Assembly (NCBI GenBank): GCA_947069175.1
Contig: CAMTDV010000017.1
Coordinates: 45,703,137 to 45,767,136 of the forward strand
Source: Scalesia atractyloides
Taxonomy: Eukaryota > Streptophyta > Magnoliopsida > Asterales > Asteraceae
Reading direction: 5' to 3'
Length of the DNA stretch: 64,000 nucleotides
Made by a program: the position numbers and the translations under genes. Positions 24,640 through 35,375 of this stretch are shown piece by piece; the stretch's first letter is position 1; every line of letters starts with the position of its first letter. Under the pieces are notes generated by a model. That model made no database searches and was not told the origin of the DNA. It saw only the letters and a list, made by a program, of their open reading frames with translations.

Positions 24640-24795
24640 CCAAAGAAATGTCTTGTATTAATCATGTCATGTAAACCAATGTCAAGTAAACAAATGTCAT
24701 GTATGAATAAAGTCTTGTGTAACCAAAATGTCAAATGTAAACCAATGTCTTGTATAGTCGAAATGTCTTGTATAAAACAATGTCTTTAAATAATC
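24640..24795 (+). repeat. Degenerate short repeats (ATGTCTTGTA type)
   Basis: Words such as AATGTCTTGTAT, AATGTCAAGTAA and AATGTCATGTAT recur about eight times at 15-25 bp spacing inside solo LTR copy 1. Confidence 0.6.
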
Positions 24796-25081
24796 AAACG
24801 TTTTGTTTTATAAGTCATGCTTTTATTGTCTAAAAATATATTTAGTTTGTTGGCAAACACATTCAAACCTTGTTGACAGTCAAATAGACCCTTATAAAGA
24901 TAAAAGTCTATCCATTTCATCGGATTCTGTCATTCCCTGAAGTCGCTTCCAAACAAACCCGGGAAGTGGGAACGGGATTGTCAATCCTATGGTACCATTA
25001 CATACTACCGGTCGGCGTGATCAATGTTAATGAATGTATTAAGTCAATCTCCAACGTACCAATATGTCATGAACAATGTAA

Positions 25082-25350
25082 GCAAAAATGTCTTTGAAAA
25101 ACCATGTACTAGTATGCTCAGTCAACATACATAGCAAGAAATGTCTTTGAAAACCATGTACTAGTATGCTCAGTCAACATACATAGCAAGAAATGTTGTA
25201 AATCAATGTGCTCATATGCTAAGTCAACATATGCTGCAAAAAGTGTCCTTGAAATCAATGTGCTAGCATGCTCAGTCAACAAACATAGCAAGAAATAATG
25301 TAAAAATCAATGTGCTCATATGCTAAGTCAACATATGCCGCAAAATGAAA
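25082..25350 (+). repeat. Minisatellite of about five ~52 bp units
   Basis: Each unit contains TATGCTMAGTCAACAWA and a CATAGCAAGAAAT or ATGCYGCAAAA tail. Two unit variants alternate towards the right. It lies within solo LTR copy 1 and I do not see it in the other copy. Confidence 0.88.
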
Positions 25351-26583
25351 TGGAAATCATGTACTATATGTACTATATAATCAAAGCATGTATAATGTCA
25401 TGAAAACCCGAAAGTAATCATAGGCACAATATGTTTCACCCTAAAGCATTTGAAAAAGTAAAAGAGGGAACTATGTACTCACTTGTGGTTGCAAAAGTAT
25501 CCTTGTTCAAGAGAATAAACCCAGCTTAAGAGTCCGAGAAATCACGTATGTCCTAATATCAGATAACTATGTTAATATCGGGACATTAATCGGAGGATCA
25601 GATAGAATGAGGTCTTGTAAACCAAATGAGTGTTGGAACTCATATGAAATGGTTTAACAAGGTTAACATTCTGAATTGAAATGATTCCTAAGTGCTTTTG
25701 ACCCATAATGCCTCGTTAAGGTAGTTTATGCTACTTTAACGGGTCATTTGCGTAAACGCGTGATCTGATCGTTAGATATGCCCTATGATATGTCTTATAT
25801 GCCAAAACAAGTTTAATATAGTTGTAACATCAGTCTATATGGCAAAACATTGGTTACATAAGCTAAAAATCAATTTATGCGCAAAAGGGCATTTTGGTCA
25901 TTTATAAAGGCATACTAGGCGACTTAGCATAACACTAACCAAACGACGCGACCATAAGGTATAACCTCAGAGGGTTATTCCCTATACAACTATGGTCCCT
26001 AATATGAGTTTGGTCAGATCCTAAGATCGACCAAACGGGTCGGATTCGAAAGTCAAAGCGGTGGTCAAGACCGCTCGACTTACGACCCTAAACAAGCACC
26101 AAACTAAAGTGACGAGTTAGACATGTTAAGCATGTCTAACCTAGTTTATAAAACTGATTTGATATCAAAACAAAGTGTTTTGATACCCGAAAATAGTTCC
26201 GTCGTATAATGCGCACTTTGCGCATTATTGACCGAAACTTTGACTCGTCACAACAACTAGAAAACGTGGTAATCAGTAGGCATGATCGCTATATATCATA
26301 ACCATCGTAATTACGATCACGTTTCAAAGTCCAATTGGACTTTGACTTGACCAATTAATGGTTAAAGCTGAAAGTCAAACTTTGTTTGACTTTTAGCTTG
26401 AAATAGCTAAACAAATGAAACAAGAAAAGGATAGAGCACTTACTCTTGTGTTGAAGAACACCCAAGAGCTCCAAGAAGACAAGAACAACTCAGGTAGGAG
26501 GCATCCAACAATGTGGTAGCCTCCACTTAGGATGTTTGAGAGAAAGAAAAAATTGAGCAAGGAATGAGGTCAACTTTGATGGG

Positions 26584-26592
26584 TATTTATAG
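26584..26592 (+). promoter_or_regulatory. Possible TATA box of the solo LTR family
   Basis: TATTTATAG lies in LTR sense orientation, about 2.6 kb into the LTR. The other copy has TATTTATA at the corresponding place (near 60055, minus strand), with similar sequence around it. A promoter role is inferred. Confidence 0.4.
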
Positions 26593-26770
26593 TGTCCTTG
26601 GATCAACAAGATCATTCCAAGTGTCCCATGTGTTGGCATGATCTTATGGAGGTCCTAACAAGTGTCAAATGCATGTGAATTGGTGGCAAAATTGTTTTGC
26701 TTGGTGTCCAAGGAGTAAACAAGAGGCTGCCATATGGTTTTAACCATTCTGCTGAGCTGGGGGGGGGGGT

Positions 26771-26813
26771 CCTTACGGACTGTAAGGGCTTTGGGCTTAC
26801 GGTCCGTAAGCCC
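26771..26813 (+). repeat. Paired palindromes in solo LTR copy 1
   Basis: CCTTACGGACTGTAAGG (26771-26787) and GGGCTTACGGTCCGTAAGCC (26793-26812, extending by one base) are near-perfect inverted repeats. Copy 2 keeps one related palindrome, GCCTTACGGATCGTAAGGC, at 59850-59868. Confidence 0.75.
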
Positions 26814-27223
26814 TTTAGCTGGCAGATAGTTTCACAAATTGGCAGAACAGCCCCCGGCACTCGTTTCGTCGCGTTTTGGCACTTCTAACACCCGTTAACC
26901 TCATTTTCAAGCTTCATAAGGATAAAATAACACAAGGAACTTGAAATATGTCCAAAAATGTTCTGGGTGGCGGTTTGTTTGGTCGTACGGTTGAGATTTT
27001 CGATTAATTACGACGAAAATCGTAACAAACGCGTGTATGACCGTAAAAACGTAACGAACGATACTTTTGCATTCCAATCATTAAAATACAAGATTTTAAT
27101 GATTACAAAAATTTTTGGATGTGCGTACGTGTTCCAGATAGCGATATACGAGAAAAGGCATAGTTTCGCAGAATTTGCAAAATAGCCCCTGAAGTTGCAA
27201 AAGCATGATTTTGCCATACCGAA

Positions 27224-27543
27224 GCCTTCAAAACTGAATTCTAAGTAATGTAAAGGTTATTTAAGGTATGTTAAGCTTGTAAACTTGTTCCGGGTGTGCG
27301 TCACTACGAGAATCGGCAGGCTTTCAAAGTTTATCGTAAATAGTCCCTGTGATCGAATAAGCTTGTTTTTGACCGTGTAAACCATAAATGAATTGACAAA
27401 TATGAAGCAAGACCTACTACCTCCCATCCCAGGAATAATTGAAGAGAGTTATCTCCAGTCACCAACATTGGCCCCTTCGAAACTTATTTCTAAGTTATGT
27501 AAAGGATATTTAGGGTATGTTTAGCTTATTTCACTATTCCGGA
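27224..27543 (+). repeat. Internal duplication in solo LTR copy 1
   Basis: 27224-27294 and 27475-27543 share CTAAGTWATGTAAAGG, GGTATGTTWAGCTT and TTCCGG. Copy 2 has the segment once, near 59360-59450 in inverse orientation. Confidence 0.75.
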
Positions 27544-27741
27544 CTATACGTTGCGTTTAACTGATTTCGTTTTGCGATTACACTTCCAGAAAAAGTTTGA
27601 AAGGTAAAAAAATCGAACAAATATTGAAAATGCACAAAAGTCACAAGTAAATACACAAATTGTAAACAACACAAAGTTTCATTAATCATCAAATTGTTCG
27701 TAAATCATTACAAGATTGAATTACACAGATGTCACAGTACG

Positions 27742-27901
27742 AATGGAGAAAATCCACACCGATGAACAAAAAGCTGACTTTTATACCAAAGCTTTTACCT
27801 TAACAAGCTTTAAATATCTAATGAGGCTTAACGGTATGAAAAATCTTTTGACAGGTGCGGAAGCAGAGGTTGAAAATGGATCGGACAACGAGTTCTTGTG
27901 A
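27742..27901 (+). pseudogene. Copia-2 RNase H end, resumed after the solo LTR
   Basis: MEKIHTDEQKADFYTKAF followed by a short tail ending at TGA 27899-27901 is the standard C-terminus of copia RNase H. It continues in frame from the codons before 23994. A purine tract follows 70 bp downstream. Confidence 0.9.
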
Positions 27902-27973
27902 TCCTCATTGGTTTGTTATCTTTTTAGATTAGATTTCTTAAAAACTAAAATCCAAAAATATGTTTTTGATTTT

Positions 27974-27982
27974 AGGGGGAGA
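27974..27982 (+). other. Purine tract after Copia-2 pol
   Basis: AGGGGGAGA follows the pol stop. It resembles a polypurine primer, but no LTR follows here; the LTR starts 5.7 kb further on, after a second purine-rich tract, AAGGAGGAG, at 33720-33728. Confidence 0.55.
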
Positions 27983-27984
27983 AA

Positions 27985-29979
27985 TGAAAGCAGAAAATAC
28001 AAAAACATATGAAAACCCAAAAAGTACAAAAACATGAAAAAGACAAAAAGAATTTTGTGTCAAAAAGGAAATGATAGTACATGAGTGGACTATCACAGTA
28101 TGCTAAGGATTTGTAATGTTTAAAAAGTATAAACAAGTCTTACTGTGGATGTGTCGGTTGGCTTTACACGTTCAGTAGATTGTTTCCGGGATATAAACCA
28201 AATTTTACAACTGCTTAAACTTGTGGATTAACATCTCTCGGATATATGGACTTAGTACTCCGAAATTTCGTTTGAGAGATTGCATGATTCTGAGATACGA
28301 GGTCTTTATAGATGATTGATACATGGGGTATTATACAAGTTCTTCTGATTTTGCGTAAGCAATGGCCTAGAACTTCTATAATGCTTTTGCTAAAAACCCC
28401 TAAACTGCAACAAAATTGAAAGAATCGAAAGATCTAATCAATTGCAGTTCAAAAGATTCCAAATTTGGAACACTACCTTAAAGTTGAGCCTTCATCTCTT
28501 TGTCTGTACGGTGGTACTAACCTGAGCTCTCAAGGCCTCGCACTATCCAGATACAGATATCAGTTATGCTATACTCACCTGTAAGATGAAATCTAGGGAA
28601 TCTTGATACGAGAGTATATTCTGAGATGGGAACCATAGTTGAGTCAAGTTTCATAAATCTACCTAACATATCTTGGAAAGATTGAGAAATTTGTCAAAGT
28701 TAAAGTGGACAATTATATCGACAATTTAGGTAAATGAGTTTAAAGCTTAAGTCAACCAAAGGTCAACGGTACTATTGATATGTCTCAAACAACTGATATG
28801 ATCCTTAGACACGAATTCACAAAAATATATCTGTAAATATATTTGTACATAGCTTATTTGATTTCAGATTTAAACCCAAAAAGATATTCAGAGTGTTTTA
28901 GCATAAATTTTTGAAAAATCCAAAAAGATTTTGTTTCTACATTTTTTTCAACAGCCAATGATGGAAAGCGGATCTTCGGAGTTCGGAAAGGTGCTATTCT
29001 GGTGGGAATCTTGATGACAACGGGTTGGGAGCTAATCTGTAAAATCAAAATACACGAAGAACGATGAAAAGTTCAGTAATTTGAAACTTTAATTTGATGA
29101 AGAACATCAGTTTGTTCATACGGGTCAAACCGGGGTCATTAACTTGGACTCGGTAGACAAATGGTTAACCGAGGTCATTAACTTGGACTTGGTCAACTGA
29201 GTGGATTTTCATAACTGGTAAACATGTGAAAGTTCCGGGTTAAAAGTGAAAAATTTTAAAAAGTTTGAAATTGTTCTTAACCAAGTTCGGCCGAAGTTGT
29301 TAAGTTGAAAATGTTTTCACTATTACATATCTTCGGGCGAAGTTGGTTAAAAAATTTTGGTGTTTGAGAGTCAAGTTTGCCCGAACTTGACTAACTATAA
29401 ATAAACAGGTTCGCTGATAAGTTCATTTCATCTGTTACTATCTTCGAGCGAACTTAAAGTGCGAATTGAGAGTTTTGTGAATTTGCAAGATTTGTACCGT
29501 TGTGCTGCCAAAATTAAGACCTGTTATAAGTGATTGGCACACTTATGAACATGGCCGAGGTATAAATTGCATAGATTGACCATGAATTGAACCTGTATGA
29601 ACTGTTTTGGACCAAAAACGTTTAAATCAGTAGATCTAGGGTTGATGTGAACAAATTGAACGATGAATGTTGTTATTAAACATGTAAACAACAAAAACAA
29701 CCCATAAAATTGATCATTAGACATGTTGTTGATGTTGCAGGTTTGATTGGAGATGATGACAAGTTCGCCCGAACTTGTTGAAGTGATTTTTAATCAACTT
29801 CGGGAGAAGATGTCCTAATAACTAATAAAATCTGAAATTGCAACAAGTTCGCCCGAACTTGTTGTGAATGTTACAAAACTTGTTTTTATAACAAGTTCGC
29901 CCGAACTTGTTGTAAAAGTGCCAAAACTTGTTTTTATCACATGTTCGACCGAAGTTGTTTGTAATTGTAATGTTTTAGT
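27985..29979 (+). other. Spacer between pol and the additional ORF of Copia-2
   Basis: About 2 kb with no convincing gene. From about 29100 on it fills with variants of an AAGTTCGNNCGAACTT inverted repeat. AT-rich, with a possible splice acceptor TTGATGTTGCAG at about 29730-29741. In related elements a downstream ORF is thought to need a spliced or subgenomic RNA; that is inference here. Confidence 0.55.
29759..29911 (+). repeat. Cluster of AAGTTCGCCCGAACTT inverted repeats
   Basis: Near-perfect copies with 9-11 bp arms lie at 29759-29778, 29841-29864 and 29890-29911. Weaker variants lie at about 29280, 29330, 29380 and 29942. The arms ACAAGTTCG / CGAACTTGT surround a CC centre. Two further copies are in the element's 3' LTR. 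Confidence 0.88.
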
Positions 29980-32900
29980 ATGTCAAGTTCCGCAGAATAT
30001 CCAGCTGTCGTTTTCTAAGTTCCACAACACCTGTATCTCGCTGGATGAGAAGATTTATCCTACACTGACTGCATTCTCAGAGATTCTAGAGTTCATGGGA
30101 AGAATTCCGATTAACATGGCTATCACAGAAAAGCACGTCGTTTATCGATCGCACGTCTACTTTTTCTGGAATTCAACGACTTTCAATAAAGAGACGAATG
30201 TTGTTACTTCTGCAGTTCCAGTCGGAAATGAGGATAAAGAGATTAAAGTGTCTGAGGCTGATACTCGAAGAGTTCTGGAATTCAACGATGATACAAATGA
30301 TCCAATTAGCTTCGAAGAGAGGATGGTTAAGGGATGTTTCTATCGAATGCGGTACAAACGGCATGCAAATGAGCCAACATTAAAGAAAGGCGGTGTTCCT
30401 CTACCGTATAAATTCCTGATTCATGCTATTATTCACGCCTTCAGTCACAGGAAAGCAGGGCTAGATGATATTCGGGATTACATGGCTTGTATGGTGACAG
30501 CGTTAGTGCTCAACAAGAAGTTCAACTTTTCGATTAACAGATTGGTAATGTATCCGAGGTTTTTTCAGATGTTGATAGATGATAAGTTTCAGAACATTGC
30601 GAAAGATCCGAACGATATTCTTTATCTGAGCCACATGGACGAAACAACCTTGAAGAAGCTCAAAACGTTTCAAAAACAAGATTCTGCTCCTATTTAAAAT
30701 CTGTGTTTGGTGCCATCGTCAAAGCTGATTATATCTCGCCACCTGAAAACAAATGGAGGAAGGATGGTAGTGGAGACGATACAGATGATGTTGAGTTGTT
30801 AAAAACTTTCAAAGAGAAAAGAGGTGATTGGTATATCAAGAGGGTTGTTGTTGTTGAGAGCCAAAACGTAAAAGGGCGTCAAAGAAAGTGGATACTATGT
30901 TGATCGACGAGCCTGATGAAAATCCTCAGAATGTTGAAGGTTCAAGCGCTGCAGTTAATGTTGATAGCCAAGAAGTTGAGGCTGGTGTAGCGAGTGGAGA
31001 ACATGATGATGTTATTTCAGCGACTTCTGACAAAGATGGTGAATCATCAGAAGATTATTCTGACATTAAACAGAGAGAAGTAGAGAAAGAAAAAGAAGAA
31101 GAACGTCTGAAAAAGCGCGGTGAAGATCTGTATGAACCAGGTTCTGATGAGGTTTCTGATGAAGATAGACCAAAGAAGAAAACAAAGTCTACAGGTTCTC
31201 CTAGTACCAAAGGAAGGAAGAAACCTCTGAGTCGTAGGTATTTAAGTCAGAAAAAGAGGAAAGGAGTTACACAAAAACCTCATGTTTCTAACTTGCAAGA
31301 TATTCTGATCGTTGAAGATCTAGTTCCACCGATGACTGCAACATAAGAACCACCGACTGTTATTGAAGTATCGGTTCAAAGTACGCCTCAATCAACACCA
31401 AAGTCCACTACAAAGGGTACTCCCAAAGCTACTCCTCCAAGATCAAAGCAGTCTACTCTACAAAGCGCTAGAGCTAAAGAGTTTAAAGATGCTTTCGGCG
31501 ATATTCCAGATAATGTTACTCCCCCTGTCACAGCTGAAGATCTTTCAAATTGGTTTGAAGATACTCCAGTTGATATGTTAGAGAAAAGAATTAAAGCTTT
31601 GGAAGAGAAAGTCAAACAAAATGAAGTCGAGAAAGAAGCTCTGGAAAGCAAAGTGAAGCAGAGTATAGTTGAAAAAGAGATTCTGCAAGACAAAATGAAA
31701 TTTCTTGAAGATGACAGAGGGTATATGAAAGTGATGGTTGACAGTTTAAGTGCTGCGAATGAACAATTAGAGAAAGAGATTGCTAAGCTTAGATCTGAAC
31801 GAGATCAGAATGACAGAAGGTTTGCCAGGCTACAGAAAGTGTTAACAAACAGCTTGGGCATTGATTTCAAAGCAGAGAGTGAAAGGCTTGATGTTCAAGA
31901 TGCCAAAGATAAAGCTGAAAAAGAATTGGCAGAACAGGGAAAGGGAAAAGGGATTGTTGGTGGTGTCCCTAAACCAACAGAGGAGCCTGTGATAGAAAAG
32001 ATTGTTGAAACAGAAAAAGCTCCAGAATCAGAGATCGTTCCTAAAGATGTTCCTGAAAAGAATGTTGAATCGATCAAATCGTCTGAGTTAGAGAAAGACG
32101 ACGATGAGGAAGATGATGAAAAAGATGACGACCCTGCAGGTGATGACACTAAAGATGATTCAGATCATGATGATGGTAATGATGATGATCAGAGGGGCAT
32201 TGGTCTAAAGATTGATTCTGCAAAAGTTCACTCTGATTTTGATTTTGATTCCTTGATAAATGATGATGTAAACATGGAGGATGATCAGAGTAAGGGGGAG
32301 CATACAGAGCAAACAGGGCCTAAAGATGTTGATATGTCTGATGCAATAGTTGCTATGCCTGTTACTGCTGTTCATGAAAAACCGTTGATGATTATGTTGG
32401 ATCCAAGTATAGAAGAAGGGGAATTCGTTCACAACTACACAAAGGAAGAATTGGCTAAGATGTTCGAAGTTGATGTTGATTCGTTCGAATTTGACTTTGA
32501 AGAAGAGTTGGTGAACATCAATACGTTTGAACCGAAGGAATATGTGTACAAGCGCGTATCAGAAGCAGATGATTATGATCGTGTTATCTTTGAAGATTCT
32601 TCTGATGACGAAGCAGAAAAGTATTCTGGTATCAATACTGACAGTTTTCCTACGATTGAAGAAATCATGAGTCAGATTGATGTGAATTTATTAAAGCAAA
32701 AGATTGACAAAGTGGTGAAAGAAGGCAATATCCCTAAACATTATACGAAAGAACAGATTGCTGAAGCGAAGAAGTCATGGTTCAAAGAGATGCCTAAGGA
32801 AAGAAAGTTCAAGCGACCACTGGCTTTCTTTACTCGTGACAAAGACAAATCTCTTGGTGATATTCTGAGTTGGGGATGGATAAGAGAACTTGACGTATAT

Positions 32901-33685
32901 ACCATAAAAGAGAGTTCGGGGTGCAATACTTTAGACATCTTACAGATATAAAGACGTTACCTTTTTGGGATGTTGAAGAGTTAGTGCAAACAAGAAACAT
33001 CAGTCTTCAAATGAAGTTCAATGAACAAAGGCTATGGAGGGTTATCAAGTTTGAAGCTTCTAGAGGTTTTGTATTATGAAGCCGTTTATTCCGAAGCGAA
33101 GAGTTAAAATTGATAAGAAGACAAGTGTTAAAGATGTTACGCCGGTGATGAAAAGACCAAGAGCAATGAAGAACATGCCACTAAAGCCTATTGAACAAGA
33201 TTTTCATCCTTACTTCTTGTGGTGGCAAACGGATCCTGAAACAAGTGAAGCTGTGATAGTGTTACGATCTGACGAAACGTTGCATCAAACGTAGAAGGAT
33301 TTGGGGGTTATGGCGAACTATACGTATACTAGACCCGATGTGGCTAGTTAATTGTTCAAGAGAAGATGTGAAATGTTTGTTCTTCAACAAGATATGTTTC
33401 GATAAACGTGAAGAAGTCCAAGCAAAACAATACCAAGGTGTGATTAATGTATGCTATACACATAGTATTAACTCAGGACATAGGTGGGAATCAAGATGGA
33501 GAGAGTTAGAAAGAGAAGAGTTCTTAAAAGAGGAAAGACGATTAGAGAAGATACATGAAAGGGGTAGAAAGTCAAGGCTCAGAAGATTTCAGTTCATGAA
33601 ATGGGCACCTCCTACTGACCAAACGCCTATTCCTAAGCAAGAAAGACGAAGAAAGTCGTACAAGAACTTCTTTGGAAGAGGTTGA
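29980..33685 (+). pseudogene. Additional ORF after pol in Copia-2, broken
   Basis: The likely original start is ATG 29980 (MSSSAEYPAV), with a frameshift about 35 bp later. The first third is a globular region (30020-30695) with EILEFMGRIPINMAIT, LPYKFLIHAIIHAFSHR and MYPRFFQMLIDDKF. It is followed by a basic/acidic linker with RRYLSQKKRKG, a coiled-coil stretch at about 31575-31890 (heptad-like, Glu/Lys-rich), a long acidic Asp/Glu region (32080-32350), and a C-terminal part with HPYFLWWQTDPETSEA. Frame breaks lie near 30697, 30895, 31345, 32950, 33065 and 33295. I see no signal peptide or membrane span, so I do not call it an envelope protein. Its role is unknown; it is a relative of the ORF at 1-2536. 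Confidence 0.75.
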
Positions 33686-33826
33686 AGATTGAAGACTGAT
33701 CAAGACTGCGACAATATCCAAGGAGGAGTTTGTTGATACATGATGTCTATTGTCTAGGTCTTGGATCGAGTCTGTGTGATTAGGGTTTGAAAAGTGTTAG
33801 ATTTTGAAAAGTATTTATGTGTAATG

Positions 33827-33880
33827 CACAAGTTCGGCCGAACTTGTGTGAAGGCTGGACAAGTTCGCCCGAACTTGTCC
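33827..33880 (+). repeat. Two palindromes in the Copia-2 LTR
   Basis: 33827-33848 is a perfect 22 bp palindrome around AAGTTCGGCCGAACTT. 33857-33880 has 11 bp arms around a CC centre. Both lie about 35-85 bp upstream of the TATA-like box at 33914-33923, the position expected of U3 enhancer sites. Confidence 0.9.
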
Positions 33881-33913
33881 TAGCCAATCCACAGTTTGAG
33901 CAAACTTGTTGCT

Positions 33914-33923
33914 CTATATATAG
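33914..33923 (+). promoter_or_regulatory. Likely LTR promoter TATA box of Copia-2
   Basis: CTATATATAG lies about 180 bp into the LTR, just downstream of the palindromes. Not tested. Confidence 0.5.
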
Positions 33924-34097
33924 TTGTCTTTGGGTCTTTCATTGTAAGAACTTTGCGTTGACGATGGCGAAGCTCTGTCTGTTTGGATTCTCGATGTACT
34001 ATGATTTGACATTATTAAACAGACAATTTAAACAGTAAATCTTGTGTATTCGATTAACAAGTCACGTAATTTCCGCATACGATGGACTTTAGATACA

Positions 34098-35375
34098 AAT
34101 TAGGTTCCTAAGCAGTGGAGGAGCGATCCTATCAGTATGTGTATTTGTATATATATACTAATAAAAAATAATAATTCGAGCCGAATCAAGCAGAGCGGAC
34201 CTTTGGTCATGCTCGGCTCGTTTATATCTTGGAACTAACAAGTGGGTACAAGTGGATATAATTTATTTAAATTATATTTAACAGTTCCCATCAAGCTGGA
34301 GTATATTTGTCGCGTGGTTTGCGTGCCGCAAACATAAAAAGACAAGAAAAACTTTTTAGAAAAAAAACAAACACCCTCTTATATTATATTTAACAATATT
34401 AAAGCAGAAAGACAAACCAAAAAAACCTAAGATTCCCGCTATTTGCTCGCTAATTCAAATACCGACACATGACTGCTACGCTACGCTATTCGCTATAGCG
34501 CTCGCTATGAGCGCTATTAATAAATATGGTGGTAATTATAAATTAATTTTGCCATTCTCTCTCTTTAAACGGCTAACACACCCTTTATAAACCTACTCTT
34601 AAGTCTATACCACTATTTAGGACTAGACTTGAACCCTCAACACTAAAGGGAGGGACAATATTTAACACACCATAAGCCGTAGGTCTCACTGGAAGTAGTC
34701 TCTCTATTTCTACGATGTAGAGGTAAGACTGTCTATATCTACCCTTCTTAGACCCTACCTTAGTTTTGCTATTGGTGAGATATACCAAGTATAATGATGA
34801 TGACCACTAGTCTATAAGCCCCTTTGGTAATTAATTTATAACATTATATGCTTTTTAATCTTAAACAAACAAGTTAGATGTAATAAGAAATAAACTGTTA
34901 ATAATATAAAAAGAGTGGACTATATTTGTAATATTTTTTACCTCTGTATCATAACAACTTATATATACAATCACACAAGCTTAATGTACAACCAACCAAA
35001 CTCATGTATAGTTGAAACATAACGGTTCATTCAAAACACAGGTGCCATATACAAGCGCCCAAAGCGGTAAAAGCGACTACGTAAACTGAGATGTTTTTAA
35101 ATTGAAATGCTTTTACCAGCTTAAACTTGAGACTAAAGAATATGGAGAGAATGAATAACATTGAAAAACTGGCATGTGGTGAAGCTAGTTTACACAAACA
35201 TCATTTATCGTAAACAAAATTCTACAAACCAAATTTAAATCTGATAATGTATCGGATATCCTCATGGGTGTCGTGCTTAAATCTCGACAAAAATATGCTG
35301 CAAGACAGTTATGCTGATACCCCCATTCTATCTAACCACTCGGATTATCAAAGCCGCCAACGTTTTGATTCCCAT
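34098..35375. other. Intergenic region and probable 3' flank of the SECE-like gene
   Basis: No gene seen. It holds a hairpin-prone CGCTATAGCGCTCGCTATGA tract near 34490, a SINE-like repeat at 34600-34801, and AT-rich DNA. The part from about 35375 down to 35100 is probably the 3' untranslated region of the minus-strand gene. Confidence 0.5.
34600..34801 (-). repeat. SINE-like plant repeat
   Basis: On the minus strand it begins near TCATCATCATTATACTTGG and runs through AAGGTAGGGTCTAAGAAGGG, CTTACCTCTAC and GTAGAAATAGAGAGACTAC. That order (CATCAT start, GGGTCT, CTTACC, AGAGAGRCT) matches a common short interspersed repeat of dicots that I recognise by pattern. Ends are approximate. Confidence 0.55.

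Larger units (their letters stand above)
23989..27741 (+). mobile_element. Solo LTR of a giant-LTR family, copy 1, inserted in Copia-2 RNase H
   Basis: The LTR proper is 23994-27736 (3743 bp), TGTCACACCCCGACCGC...GATGTCACA, flanked by ATACG (23989-23993) and GTACG (27737-27741), a 5 bp target duplication with one mismatch. Pol reads in frame on both sides, so the event is an insertion into Copia-2 and younger than it. It shares its ends and many internal blocks with the inverted copy at 59162-62351. Compared with that copy it has gained a ~52 bp minisatellite (25082-25350) and a direct duplication near its 3' end. No internal coding region lies between LTRs, hence solo LTR. Confidence 0.85.
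19373..34097 (+). mobile_element. SIRE-like Ty1/copia element with an ORF after pol (Copia-2), 5' end missing
   Basis: Plus-strand order: C-terminal gag with zinc knuckle, protease, integrase, reverse transcriptase, RNase H, a purine tract at 27974-27982, a 2 kb spacer, a long additional ORF (29980-33685), and a 3' LTR from 33731. Copia order with a further large ORF after pol is the layout known from SIRE/Maximus elements; the lineage name is inferred. The 5' LTR, primer site and first part of gag are missing, and a 3743 bp solo LTR is inserted in the RNase H end. All coding parts carry breaks. Confidence 0.8.
33731..34097 (+). repeat. 3' LTR of Copia-2
   Basis: Starts TGTTGATACATG directly after a purine-rich tract. 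It contains a perfect 22 bp palindrome (33827-33848), a second near-palindrome (33857-33880) and a TATA-like CTATATATAG. The right end (…TTTAGATACA, 34097) is a guess because the 5' partner is missing. Confidence 0.6.

Noticed and set aside
25082..25350. CRISPR-like array
   Set aside because: Units are contiguous minisatellite copies with no unique spacers, inside a plant LTR.
26612..26888. Small open frames on both strands
   Set aside because: They fall in the palindromic part of solo LTR copy 1 and are not kept in copy 2.
31895..32149. Minus-strand Ser-rich 84-codon frame
   Set aside because: Antisense shadow of the acidic part of the Copia-2 additional ORF.
29980..33685. Envelope gene of an endogenous retrovirus-like element
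   Set aside because: No signal peptide, no membrane span and no cysteine-rich ectodomain seen. Called only an additional ORF of unknown role.
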